Under the pieces are notes generated by a model. It saw only the letters and a program-made list of their open reading frames with translations, made no database searches and was not told the origin of the DNA. From Synechococcus sp. WH 8109 (lineage in GTDB: Bacteria; Cyanobacteriota; Cyanobacteriia; PCC-6307; Cyanobiaceae), in contig NZ_CP006882.1 in assembly GCF_000161795.2 (NCBI RefSeq), positions 620,001-684,000 on the forward strand: DNA of 64,000 bases, read 5' to 3'. A program made the translations under genes and the position numbers. Shown here piece by piece: positions 43,213 to 51,313 of the stretch (positions within the stretch are counted from its first letter, which is position 1; each line of letters begins with the position of its first letter).

Positions 43213-43323
43213 ATGTTTGAAAACGACCGACGTCCGGCTTGGCTGAACTGGGTCTTCCTCGGGATGTTCCTTTGGTCGTCGTGGCAGCTATTTGGTTTTT
43301 GGTCCCAGCGGCTGAGTGGTTGA
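43213..43323 (+). CDS. 36-residue aromatic-rich membrane protein
   Basis: ATG at 43213 to TGA at 43323. The frame is basic at first (ENDRRP), then a Trp/Phe-rich hydrophobic stretch (AWLNWVFLGMFLWSSWQLF) and a short polar end. GAGAG sits just before the ATG. The next gene is convergent after 6 bases. It looks like a single-helix membrane protein; no family recognised. Confidence 0.5.
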   Translation: MFENDRRPAWLNWVFLGMFLWSSWQLFGFWSQRLSG

Positions 43324-43329
43324 AGGTCT

Positions 43330-43593
43330 TTAGACCAACACGCCTGTCAGACGCAGCGTTCCCCACAGGTCGAAGACGCAGAAAATCAGTCCGATCACGA
43401 TGATGTCCCAAGCTTTGTGGCGGATGGCCCAGGGGGCAAGGAACAACTCCGCAATCCCATGCAGTGCCGTTCCAATGGTGATGTGCTCTAGCACCAGCAG
43501 GCCATGGGCCACCAGGAACAGTGCGCTGGCGATACACCGCATTAGGACTTGCCAGGAACCGAGCAAAGTCTGCAGAACTTGATGGTCGACCAC
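43330..43593 (-). CDS. small membrane protein
   Basis: An 87-residue protein with two or three hydrophobic segments (MRCIASALFLVAHGLLVLE, ELFLAPWAI and IIVIGLIFCVFDLWGTL). No motif recognised. Its last bases are next to the convergent 36-residue frame. Upstream, 43594-43780 is AT-rich and holds no further gene that I can see. Confidence 0.6.
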   Translation of the reverse strand: MVDHQVLQTLLGSWQVLMRCIASALFLVAHGLLVLEHITIGTALHGIAELFLAPWAIRHKAWDIIVIGLIFCVFDLWGTLRLTGVLV

Positions 43594-43780
43594 CTTAAAG
43601 CGTGCTGCTGTCTGGACTCAAGCCAAGCAAGGTTATTTTTACGTGTCGGCTATCTTTTTATTGAGGGAATGAACGTCAAAATAATCATTATTTTTGTATG
43701 AAAAAGGGTTGCTTGATTGAAGCAGCCAAAGTCAAGAGTTGATCTGAAGTCTTGCTTTTTCCTTTTTTTGGAGTGGTTTC

Positions 43781-43936
43781 TTAGCCCTTGTAGGGGTAGT
43801 TGTTGGGTACAAAGAATTGCTCGTCGAGGGGAGGCCGTTTGTAGCTTCCTTGCTTCGGGTGCTTCGGCATCTTGATGGGTGGCGGTGTCATGTCTTCATA
43901 GGGCACCCTGCTGAGAATGTGGCGCAGGCAATTCAA
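43781..43936 (-). CDS. 51-residue soluble protein, unknown
   Basis: TTG at 43936 to TAA at 43781. It is Pro/Lys/Tyr-rich (DMTPPPIKMPKHPKQG, then YKRPPLDEQFFVPNNYPYKG as the last residues), without a membrane helix, and its composition is not random. GGGGGCGAC precedes the start. An internal ATG would give 36 residues. It follows the 122-residue membrane protein on the same strand. Confidence 0.5.
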   Translation of the reverse strand: MNCLRHILSRVPYEDMTPPPIKMPKHPKQGSYKRPPLDEQFFVPNNYPYKG

Positions 43937-43954
43937 GCGCTCGCTGTCGCCCCC

Positions 43955-44323
43955 TCAGCGCCTGCCTTGAGTGGGTGGAGAGACCACCAGGCGGATGATA
44001 CGAATCAACCTCCAGAGCGCACCAAGCAAGAGGATGCCCGCTAGGAGCGCTATGGCAGCGATTAGCACGATGGCGGCGAGCCCGAGCATGGCTTCCAGCA
44101 GTTGCTGAACGCCGCCAATCAGGTCATCAATGGCCTTGCTCAGCAGCAGCATGATGTCCACCTGCTGGGGCAGCTGACTCAGCAGTAAAGCGATCCCTGC
44201 GGCAGCAGCCAGCATCAGCGCGACGAACGTCAATTGACGCAGGACGGAGCCATAGGGGAAGCGACGACGGGGGCGGAAGACCCGTCGTTGATCTCGTTTG
44301 CTGCTCCGGCGCGCCTTCCTCAT
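43955..44323 (-). CDS. membrane protein, unknown
   Basis: A 122-residue protein with a very basic N-terminus (RKARRSSKRDQRRVFRPRRR), two hydrophobic segments (LTFVALMLAAAAGIALLLS and AMLGLAAIVLIAAIALLAG) separated by an amphipathic helix, and a basic C-terminal tail. The positive ends suggest both face the cytoplasm. No family recognised. It lies between the DUF4335 gene and the 51-residue ORF. Confidence 0.55.
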   Translation of the reverse strand: MRKARRSSKRDQRRVFRPRRRFPYGSVLRQLTFVALMLAAAAGIALLLSQLPQQVDIMLLLSKAIDDLIGGVQQLLEAMLGLAAIVLIAAIALLAGILLLGALWRLIRIIRLVVSPPTQGRR

Positions 44324-44382
44324 GGCATCGGTGTGATCAGGGTGCCGTTACTGCGGCGATTCTGAAGCGTGTTTCCTGAACG

Positions 44383-44997
44383 TCAACGGTCGGACTGAGT
44401 TTCAGTCTTGTCCACTGGTGCCGCTGCCGGCGATGTCTCCTTGGTCTCCTGAGGCAGAGGAACAAGCCATGCGGCGGAGATGCTGCACGCCAGAGCAACC
44501 CCAGCCAGAAGGGGTGGTCCCAGGCGTTTCTGCAGAGGAATGCGATCGACGATCTCATGACGCTTCAAAGGGCGGTCCTCGGGGAACGTCCAGGTCAGCT
44601 TGACCCGGTTGTCGAGCCGCAAGCGATCGAGGCAACGCACCAGATCGGCCAGTTCGGCGTCATCGAGCTTGAGCTGCAACGGCTCAACGCCCTCTCGGCT
44701 GCTGCGCAGTTCCAGCCGATGGTTGGACTGATCCGGCGCGATGCTCACAAAACCGCTTTCCTGACCAAACCTGCGTTGCACGCCGGACAAGCGATGTCTG
44801 GCGTAGGGCATCACCGCTGCCATCAGAGCCTCGAGATGATCTCGGGTTCCTTCCAGTTCCGGTGCTCCGATCAATTGCAGCCGCCAGGACGACAGGATGC
44901 CGATCGCCTCATTGGACTGTCCGGCGGAGAGGTCGGGAAAGCCTTCCACCACCAGCCGTGCTGCGGTCTGTTCGTATTGGTACGTTGTTTTCAACAT
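44383..44997 (-). CDS. DUF4335 protein
   Basis: A 204-residue cyanobacterial protein from ATG 44997. The N-terminal half (TYQYEQTAARLVVEGFPDL to VMPYARHRLSG) is the DUF4335 domain; near the C-terminus lies one membrane helix (LLAGVALACSISAAWLVPL), followed by a polar tail. It is adjacent to a DUF3038 gene (7-base gap), a pairing seen in other cyanobacteria, so the two probably act together. Function unknown. Confidence 0.8.
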   Translation of the reverse strand: MLKTTYQYEQTAARLVVEGFPDLSAGQSNEAIGILSSWRLQLIGAPELEGTRDHLEALMAAVMPYARHRLSGVQRRFGQESGFVSIAPDQSNHRLELRSSREGVEPLQLKLDDAELADLVRCLDRLRLDNRVKLTWTFPEDRPLKRHEIVDRIPLQKRLGPPLLAGVALACSISAAWLVPLPQETKETSPAAAPVDKTETQSDR

Positions 44998-45004
44998 GGT
45001 CGGC

Positions 45005-45553
45005 CTAGGGCGTGGGGTCGAGCAGGGTTGCGCGGAGTCGATCGATGCCACCTGGGCCTGCGCAGAACGCCAGGGTGCTGATCAGCTGACGGTGCACAGG
45101 GCCCGCCGGCTCCATGGTGAGCAGACGAACAACGGCTTCCCGGCGCTGATTCATCCGCTCTTCGATGAGGTCCCGCAGGCGCTCATGGAACAACTGCCAA
45201 CGTTGTTGGGTGAGCTGTTCCGGTTCGCGGCTCGAGAGGAGTTGGTGGAGCATGGGGTAGAGCCGATTTGCCATGGCACACACCAGACAGATCAGGGATT
45301 CGGCGTCCACCGGGTCGAGCTGGTCCCGCCGTGTGGTGCGCCGAAGCGGGTTATGACAGCGCCGCTTCCAGAGTTCAACCCGGTTGGGGAATTGCGCTTG
45401 GAGGCCCATCTGCTGGCTGGTCCAGACCATCGCCTCGCCACCATTGAGATCCAAAGCCTCAATGGTCAGTAGCAACAGGTCGAGACGCTCAACGCCCCGC
45501 CGGCTGAGACGCGCGCCGTCTGTGGGTGCGCTGGGGGCCGGAGCTTCAGTCAT
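45005..45553 (-). CDS. DUF3038 protein
   Basis: A 182-residue soluble helical protein. GVERLDLLLLTIEALDLNGGEA and NRVELWKRRCHNPLRR are typical of DUF3038, found almost only in cyanobacteria. It is the first gene of a probable DUF3038-DUF4335 operon and the last core gene before the low-GC island. No function is known. Confidence 0.8.
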   Translation of the reverse strand: MTEAPAPSAPTDGARLSRRGVERLDLLLLTIEALDLNGGEAMVWTSQQMGLQAQFPNRVELWKRRCHNPLRRTTRRDQLDPVDAESLICLVCAMANRLYPMLHQLLSSREPEQLTQQRWQLFHERLRDLIEERMNQRREAVVRLLTMEPAGPVHRQLISTLAFCAGPGGIDRLRATLLDPTP

Positions 45554-45652
45554 GGCTGCGATGACAATGAAGTCAGTCGGAGACAGGATGTCTCGAGGGT
45601 TTTACGACTCTCTCGCAGTTCTCTGTCGCAGAACGCTCGCAGTACTGATGCC

Positions 45653-46540
45653 ATGGGCAGACCGAAGAAGCCAATACAGAGAAGGTCGAACGGAGTGTAT
45701 TGCGTTCAGCTGCACCTGGATGGCAGGCGTGTGATGCGTTCTTTGCAGACCGAAGACATTGATGTCGCTCACCTCCGAGCAGGCCAAGCAATGGCAGAAC
45801 TCGAGGCTGAGCACAAGGCCCGGCAGCAAGGCGCGACCAGGTGGAGAGAATCCAAGGAGTTCGCGCACCTGCTTGATCTGGCGGATGTTGTCGACATCCC
45901 AACTACCGCAGAGGGATACACGGGCCAGCAGGAGCGAGACGAGGCGACAGGGATTACTTGGACCAGAACTCCATGCACTTGCTAAGGCGCTCTACGAGAG
46001 GCAGGTTCCGGTCGTCTGGAACGATTTGATTCGTGAGGTGGAGCGGATCCGCAAAAGGAAGGACCAGTCGCCCCTGTCAGCCAGCTGGCACCGAAACGTG
46101 GGTATCGCCCTTACGCACTGTCCTTTCGAACTGGCTGAAGCCACTCCAGAAGCAATCAGGGAGTGGATCGATCAAATGCAGGACTCAGGACTTAGTGGTC
46201 TGACCATCAACAGCGAGTGCTCACTGCTCTCGTCGCTGGCCTCCAAGTGCATGAAGTCTGGGTTGCTGCACGGGATGGCGATGAACCCTTTCGATGCTGC
46301 CGACTACAGCGCTGGGGAGGTCGACCACATCTACACAGCAATCGAACGGGACTACCGCGATCTGTCGGGTCTTTTGCCGAAGCTCCTCGATAGACAGCTC
46401 ATCCCTGTCTTGATTCAGGTCTATTGCGGTACGCGGATTAGTGAGGTCAGAAAGCGGAAGCGTGAGGACTTCGATTTGGAGCGCGGCACGATGCAAGTCG
46501 CTCCAGGTACCGCAAAAAACAAGGCAAAGCCTAGGCTGTT
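45653..46540 (+). pseudogene. tyrosine recombinase (integrase), frameshifted and 3'-truncated
   Basis: Frame 1 (from ATG 45653) gives an AP2-like DNA-binding start (PKKPIQRRSNGVYCVQLHLD) and ends at 45985. The continuation lies in another frame from about 45955: WNDLIREVERIRKRKD, a SAM-like core-binding domain, and the start of the catalytic domain with the first active-site Arg in YCGTRISEVRKRK. The remaining catalytic residues (HxxR, His/Trp, Tyr) are missing, because the sequence diverges into AT-rich DNA near 46540. The gene cannot make an active recombinase. It marks the left side of the island. Confidence 0.75.
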
Positions 46541-46568
46541 AGAAGTAATTGAGTGCTTGATGGGAATT

Positions 46569-46934
46569 ATGACCAAAGACTCAATTAAAGTTTTACTCTG
46601 CTTATTTGTGGCGCAGTTTGCGATCGCAATTCCCGTTCAAAGTGCACCTCATGTGTATGTAGCAAGCTGGATACTTAAATATTCAATGTCAGAGTGTGTC
46701 GACGACGCTTACACAATTGCCAGGAAGCACCAATTCACTTATGGCCAATAGCTTACAAAATACAACGATGGAAAGCTTAAAACTCTGTACGCTACTCACA
46801 AAACTGGTGAGATTTCAATTGTAATTAAGTGCAGCAGCGGCGACGGCACGGCTACGTACTCAGTGAGCGGATATGACAACGATCAAACATACAAAATTTA
46901 CTCAGATATCAATGACTCATTTAGGCAGCTTTAA
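46569..46934 (+). pseudogene. secreted protein gene interrupted by an in-frame amber codon
   Basis: From ATG 46569 a signal-peptide-bearing frame (IKVLLCLFVAQFAIAIPVQSA) runs to TAG at 46749. The same frame continues without another stop to TAA at 46932-46934, with natural residues (NDGKLKTLYATHKTGEISIV and YSVSGYDNDQTYKIYSDIN). Joined, the product is about 120 residues with Cys on both sides of the stop. This suggests a nonsense mutation in a small secreted protein, or, less likely, readthrough. Family not recognised with certainty. Confidence 0.6.
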
Positions 46935-47880
46935 ATCCCTATAGATATTCGATTTTTAAGCAAAGCACTCTTGCGGTTATGCCAGCATGAGCTAAAAATA
47001 GACGTGTCAGCGGTGAGCTGATGAACCCCGAATTAATAGCCACAGGCTTTGTCTTTTCACTACTATAGGCAAAGACGACAATGCTTGCATCAAAGGGATA
47101 ACTGGTGCAAGGAGCCTTTCTATTGAGTGCCTCCTTTTCTGTATTGTTTTGGGCGGGTATACGACCTATTGCTGACGCAATATCTGGCCAAGGATATATC
47201 GGAATCTGGAATAGATATGGCCATTTAACTAAATACAGCAGGGACAAAATCTGAATGTCTATGCATTTATCTTAATTATGTGCTTCGCGACGTCCATGGC
47301 AGTAGTACTAGCTGCATTCGTTGTTCCTCCTATTGATTTACTACAAATAGAAGTTGTCGATTGATTTAGCAGCCTCAGTTATCGCTATCACCCCTTCCAA
47401 ATTGAGAGCTAGTCAGCCTCGGGCACCCAACCCACTTCTTTCTGTCACGTAGTGCCCATAGCTTGCAGCAATTCTTTAGGTGCCTACCGTTCTGCAGCTG
47501 CTTTTGCCTGAGGTTGCACTGAATCAGAAATTCCAACGGAAATTTCCTAGCCCTAATTCCATACCAATCACGGCACTAACTCCCCCATAGTCCCTCCCTG
47601 CAGCTCTACGTCTCTGCAGAGGCTACCCAGCAAGGATCCACGGGCTGCCTAGCGTACAGCGCAACTCCTTCCACAGCTGCTCTGCAGCGTCCCTGCACAC
47701 GTGGATACGGGCCTTGGGGAGCGGAGAAGTGCTTCTTAGTCCACTGAGCGCGATTTCTACACCGCCAAGCCTGCTTCGACAGCGGCACCCGCTGAGAGTG
47801 CAGTCAGACCAGCCAGGCTTATGAGCTGGTTGTTAGTTCCCCCGCACCGTCTTGGTTGGTCCCTGCCCTGGTCCCAGCCT
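46935..47880. other. low-GC island stretch without a convincing gene
   Basis: This stretch is AT-rich to about 47400, then closer to average. A 102-codon frame at 46939-47247 (minus) and a 28-codon hydrophobic frame at 47278-47364 (plus, CFATSMAVVLAAFVVPP) exist but have no support beyond being open. From 47400 to 47880 I see no reading frame or RNA structure that I trust. It may be degraded element DNA. Confidence 0.5.
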
Positions 47881-47975
47881 GTCGTTTAACTCTCGTAGAA
47901 CACTGTCGCAATACACCTGGATAGTTCAGTGTCAGCCCTGTGTTTGCAACGCTTTAGGCCTTGACAAGCCTCATG
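47881..47975 (+). repeat. degenerate copy of the apt promoter and start, left copy
   Basis: These 95 bases align without gaps to 51219-51313 with 73 identities by my count. The best blocks are GTCGTTTAACTCTCGT at the start and CCCTGTGTTTGCAACGC in the second half. The copy ends at an ATG at 47973, and weak similarity continues for a few codons (M-x-A-M) and then stops. It looks like a truncated apt 5' end. Confidence 0.7.
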
Positions 47976-48259
47976 AGTGCCATGGCTCGGGGTTTGATCG
48001 GTCGATCATGGAGACCAAATTCCGTGACTAAGGGTATGACTAAAGCTTTCTGGTGTTCTCTTTGAAAACCACTGCGTTGCATGTGATCTGAGCTTGTCCA
48101 AAGAGAAGTGAGTCCTGGTTAAAGGAGTGTTTATATGTAAAGAAGAAATCAATGATTGCTATTTGTATATATACATGCAAAGGTATGGGATTGGCTTAAG
48201 GGTGCTGTTTGCTCAACTATTCACAGGTAAAGGCTATTATTATTTTACGGTAACTATTA
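47976..48259. other. intergenic, after the truncated apt start
   Basis: Mostly AT-rich sequence. The short frame starting at the left apt-like ATG closes after about 30 codons. Near 48230-48260 there are ATTATT runs next to the end of the secreted protein gene. I see no gene or clear terminator here. Confidence 0.5.
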
Positions 48260-49156
48260 TTATTCTACAACAGTGAATGAGACATTGAACGGTCCTGAGT
48301 CAAACATGACATTACTGCAACCTGGTCCGCTATTATCACAGTAAACAGATGAACCATTATTAGTGACTGTGAAGGTCGCGGTCAGGCCTGTAGTTGCGGT
48401 CGTGATAGTTACGTTGGAATCTAATCGCGCTACTCCAACAATTTTATTAACACCTGAACAGTTTAGGACCGACGTGTTATCTGCAATTAGTGCTGCGCTG
48501 CTGCCTATCAAGTAGCCTGTTAATGTCGCGCCTTTAATAGCTACTGGATCACTTTTAGCCTGACATGAAGTGTTCGGATCAAAAGATGTCATTTCTGCAT
48601 CAAATTCCTCAGCTGATCCCGTTGTTTTCCCAGGGGATCCTGAACTTGTCCACGAATTGGTTGAGTAGTAAGTAGTCCCATCTTTAAAGGGTCCCATTTC
48701 TGCGGCAATGGTAAAAGTTTTACCAAGTTCGATAACGGCAAATCTGTAGTCGCCTATTGCTGGTATTGAAGTTCCTTCTCTCGGAAGTGAGAGAGTTGTA
48801 CCTGCAGCAAAAGACATTGGTGCTCCGGCAGAACTTTCGTAAGTAATTGTGCAAGATGAGTAATTGACTGCGACTCCAGCTGATGTAAATGGGTTTTTAG
48901 TACAAAATCCCATCTTATGTACGGTAACTCCGTACGTGCTCGGAGTGCCGCTGCAGAATCCCTGGTTAGAACCCCAATCATCTTTATCATCCCACAAAGA
49001 AGCATCACATGCTTGTGCTGATACAAAATTTGGATTGAATCCTTCCGCTAATGCAATACCAGAAATGGTGAGAGCTGCGGAAACTAAAGCGGATGAAATT
49101 TTGAGCATTTTAGAAAAATAGAATGGTTTGTGTGAGTAATTTTGATTCCGTAGCAT
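48260..49156 (-). CDS. secreted cysteine-rich protein paired with the barrel
   Basis: A 298-residue exported protein of unknown family. The ATG at 49156 overlaps the barrel's stop (TAATG), so I use it; an ATG 16 codons later begins a normal signal peptide (KISSALVSAALTISGIALA). The mature part has eight Cys residues (e.g. GFCSG, GFCTK, SSCTI, TSCQA, VYCDN and PGCSN) that could form four disulfides, and a Ser/Thr-rich beta composition resembling surface domains. Low GC. Because it is coupled to a passenger-less outer-membrane barrel, it may be the secreted or surface partner (inference). Confidence 0.65.
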   Translation of the reverse strand: MLRNQNYSHKPFYFSKMLKISSALVSAALTISGIALAEGFNPNFVSAQACDASLWDDKDDWGSNQGFCSGTPSTYGVTVHKMGFCTKNPFTSAGVAVNYSSCTITYESSAGAPMSFAAGTTLSLPREGTSIPAIGDYRFAVIELGKTFTIAAEMGPFKDGTTYYSTNSWTSSGSPGKTTGSAEEFDAEMTSFDPNTSCQAKSDPVAIKGATLTGYLIGSSAALIADNTSVLNCSGVNKIVGVARLDSNVTITTATTGLTATFTVTNNGSSVYCDNSGPGCSNVMFDSGPFNVSFTVVE

Positions 49157-50274
49157 TAAGCTCCTCCCACGCTATTTGTAAATGTATTTGTTTTAGCCCA
49201 GCGCTCAAGCAACACGTCGTAGCGACGACGAACTGGCTTCACCATTTCCTGTTGAAGTATTTGTTTGATATTATTTGTTTTGTAAGTTACTGGGTTTGCG
49301 GTCAGGGTGAAATTCAATCCAATAGTGATGTCGTTATTATCCAATTCCCCATTGGTTTGAGTTTGATTTGCAGGTACTTCGTTGGATATCCAGGAATCCA
49401 ATCGCACGTGTGGCGTCATCTGATAAGTAACTTTTCCTTGAAAGCCGGTGTTGTCATTACGATTTCGGTAGTCCCAGCGAAATCCTCGTGCAAAAAATGC
49501 AATATTTGGATTGGAAGGAAGACGGTAGCCGAGTTCAAAATCCCAGCCAGGAACAACCCTTTCGTAGTAATCGGTGTTGTTAGTACTGATGGTTTTTGTT
49601 CCTGTACCAGCGATGTACCAATTGTTGGTAAGGCTCAGTGTTTTCCAAAACAGCTCTCCACCTAAGCCAAAACGACTGTGCGAGGTGCTGTAGTTGGTAG
49701 TTCTGTAATCCCAGTAACCGTTAACGCCAGCCAGCAACTCTTCCCCGATTAAGTGACGAAGACCCAATCCTGCATTCCACGTGGAGTCGTTTGAGAGACT
49801 GCCGGTGTATTTTGTGTGGAGAAAGGCAATTCCATCTCGACTTTCATCATCTTTTAGTCCAAAGTCTGCGATTTTGAAAAGAACATCACCCCCAATATTA
49901 GTAGCTCCTTCAGTCCTTATGTCAAAATTAACGGAAGCCCCCAAGACGAAGGGGTATTTTTGAATTGTCTTTGTTGCATAATCAGATAACTTATTGGAGG
50001 CCAAGTTAAGCGCGAGATTTGAGATCTGATTGCTCCACTCAATTCCATTTTTATTATTTAATGACGTCCAATTGCGTATCAAAAGCTTGTCGATTACCCG
50101 ACTTGCCAATGGAGATTCATGCCAAATACCCTTGCTGTGAGAGCTGTAAAGACTATGGCTACCACGCTCAGTGAAATTCTTCTGGGTTGATTCCGCGCTA
50201 GCTGGCAGGCACTGGAGTGTTAGGCCTGAAGCGATGAGGCTAAAAGCAAGTTTGAATGACACCGATCCACTCAT
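49156..50274 (-). CDS. inverse-autotransporter-type outer-membrane beta-barrel, no passenger
   Basis: A 372-residue protein from ATG 50274 with a signal peptide (FKLAFSLIASGLTLQCLPASA). The body repeats alternating strands ending in aromatic residues (VLGASVNFDIRTEG, GLRHLIGEELLAGVNGYWDY, NIAFFARGFRWDYRNR and HVRLDSWISNE), as in the beta domain of intimin/invasin-type inverse autotransporters. The C-terminus has the family's post-barrel helix segment (PVRRRYDVLLERW) and then stops after about 14 residues, so no Ig-like passenger follows. A TTG start at 50325 is possible but adds an unlikely extension. It is followed, with a TAATG overlap, by a secreted protein gene. Confidence 0.75.
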   Translation of the reverse strand: MSGSVSFKLAFSLIASGLTLQCLPASAESTQKNFTERGSHSLYSSHSKGIWHESPLASRVIDKLLIRNWTSLNNKNGIEWSNQISNLALNLASNKLSDYATKTIQKYPFVLGASVNFDIRTEGATNIGGDVLFKIADFGLKDDESRDGIAFLHTKYTGSLSNDSTWNAGLGLRHLIGEELLAGVNGYWDYRTTNYSTSHSRFGLGGELFWKTLSLTNNWYIAGTGTKTISTNNTDYYERVVPGWDFELGYRLPSNPNIAFFARGFRWDYRNRNDNTGFQGKVTYQMTPHVRLDSWISNEVPANQTQTNGELDNNDITIGLNFTLTANPVTYKTNNIKQILQQEMVKPVRRRYDVLLERWAKTNTFTNSVGGA

Positions 50275-50371
50275 GGCTTGCTTGATATGCTTCGCAGACA
50301 GTAAAAGCCGGTTTGTGGTGCGCAACCTTGCGTAATTATTCTTTACGGCTGTTTGCCGGCTAATTTTTATG

Positions 50372-50635
50372 CTATGGACACATATTTGTCATCACAACTG
50401 TTTGTGCTGGTGTTGGTCTCTCATTAATTGTTGATCCTTTTTTCAGTCTGCCTTCTTTGATTAAGCAAAACTTTGCTGCTTGGTCAATGTCTTTGTCAGT
50501 GATTTTGACTTTTTCGACAGTGATTTTTAGTGGTATCTGATCTGCTCTTGATGGTTGAGCATTTATTGATCGGATGCTGATTCCCTGCATTGTGGCAGCA
50601 ACCAAAAAAAAGATTGGAATTGTCCAGGCCCTCAT
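50372..50635 (-). CDS. small secreted protein, unknown
   Basis: An 87-residue protein from ATG 50635 with a signal peptide (TIPIFFLVAATMQGISI) and a basic mature domain (PLKITVEKVKITDKDIDQA) with two Cys (KFCLIKEG and NMCP at the very end) that may pair. It precedes the barrel gene on the same strand with a gap of about 100 bases and may be in the same transcript. Residues upstream of the ATG in the same frame are not protein-like. Confidence 0.6.
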   Translation of the reverse strand: MRAWTIPIFFLVAATMQGISIRSINAQPSRADQIPLKITVEKVKITDKDIDQAAKFCLIKEGRLKKGSTINERPTPAQTVVMTNMCP

Positions 50636-50964
50636 TTTGTTGAATCTGTGGTGTTGATTTTTGCCCTCTTGACCATGAGCTGACTTTCGTTCGTCATTGT
50701 TTCCTGCTTGTCCCAAGCCATCGAGGCGTTCTAGTATCAAACCGCTTTGTAGTCGTCTTCGGCTTTGGATGCCAGGGTTTCTACTCGTTAGTTCTATCTC
50801 CGTGCTCTCTCCACGGCTATTCCAGTCTCGACTGATGTGCTTGCTGCATACGCAGCAAGACCTTCTACTCCAATCAACTTGATCTGCATCTCTTCTGCAG
50901 CTTCTTCCCTTGCCTGGGGCTACTTTTCGACACCACAGCAATTTTCAGGGCTCTGATCGGCAGC
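50636..50964. other. intergenic stretch in the island
   Basis: A minus-strand frame continuing from the small secreted protein is open to 50941 but has the composition of non-coding sequence (many Arg, Cys and Ser), so I do not call it. No terminator or RNA structure is evident. Confidence 0.5.
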
Positions 50965-51066
50965 CTACAGATAGATCAAAAACAAAGTGCCTACGAAATC
51001 AGCTGTGATTGAAGTTGCAGCACCCAGCTGGATCAATGCCAGGTCAAGAATGAAGTCGCCAACCAT
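50965..51066 (-). CDS. 33-residue single-helix membrane protein
   Basis: ATG at 51066 to TAG at 50965. The frame reads as one hydrophobic segment throughout (DFILDLALIQLGAATSITA, then DFVGTLFLIYL). AGGAG lies 5 bases before the ATG, the best ribosome-binding site among the small frames in this window. It is the first gene on the minus strand next to the apt promoter. No family recognised. Confidence 0.55.
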   Translation of the reverse strand: MVGDFILDLALIQLGAATSITADFVGTLFLIYL

Positions 51067-51218
51067 TTGCTCCTCTTGCCTCTTCTCAATCAATAGGCGA
51101 ACCCGACCTGTCACGGCTGTGTGAACCGAACCTCCTACTCAGATTTCACAGAAATTTCTGAAGCCCTTTTAAGTAAGAAAGACGCTGCAGCCCCCATACC
51201 CCCCTTCACAGTTCTGCT

Positions 51219-51313
51219 GTCGTTTAACTCTCGTTGAACCTTGTGGTAATACTCCCCTAGAACCCAGTCATGACCCTGTGTTTGCAACGCATTAAGCCCT
51301 GACAAACCTCATG
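51219..51313 (+). repeat. apt promoter and start region, right copy of the 95-bp repeat
   Basis: This segment ends at the ATG of apt and matches 47881-47975 without gaps (73 of 95 by my count). Shared blocks include GTCGTTTAACTCTCGT and CCCTGTGTTTGCAACGC. It probably contains the functional apt promoter and leader. Confidence 0.7.

Noticed and set aside
45554-45652. tRNA-type attachment site next to the integrase remnant
   Set aside because: The sequence holds no tRNA-like 3' end and no repeat of it was seen at the other side; the only flanking repeat is the apt 5' copy.
46939-47247. 102-codon minus-strand frame in the island
   Set aside because: No signal peptide, motif or ribosome-binding site; neighbouring DNA is degraded, so I leave it as non-coding until homologues are found.
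47606-47788. 60-codon minus-strand frame
   Set aside because: Arg/Cys/Gln-rich composition typical of non-coding frames and no context.
50636-50941. N-terminal extension of the small secreted protein to 189 residues
   Set aside because: The extension lacks protein-like composition, and an internal ATG starts a clear signal peptide.
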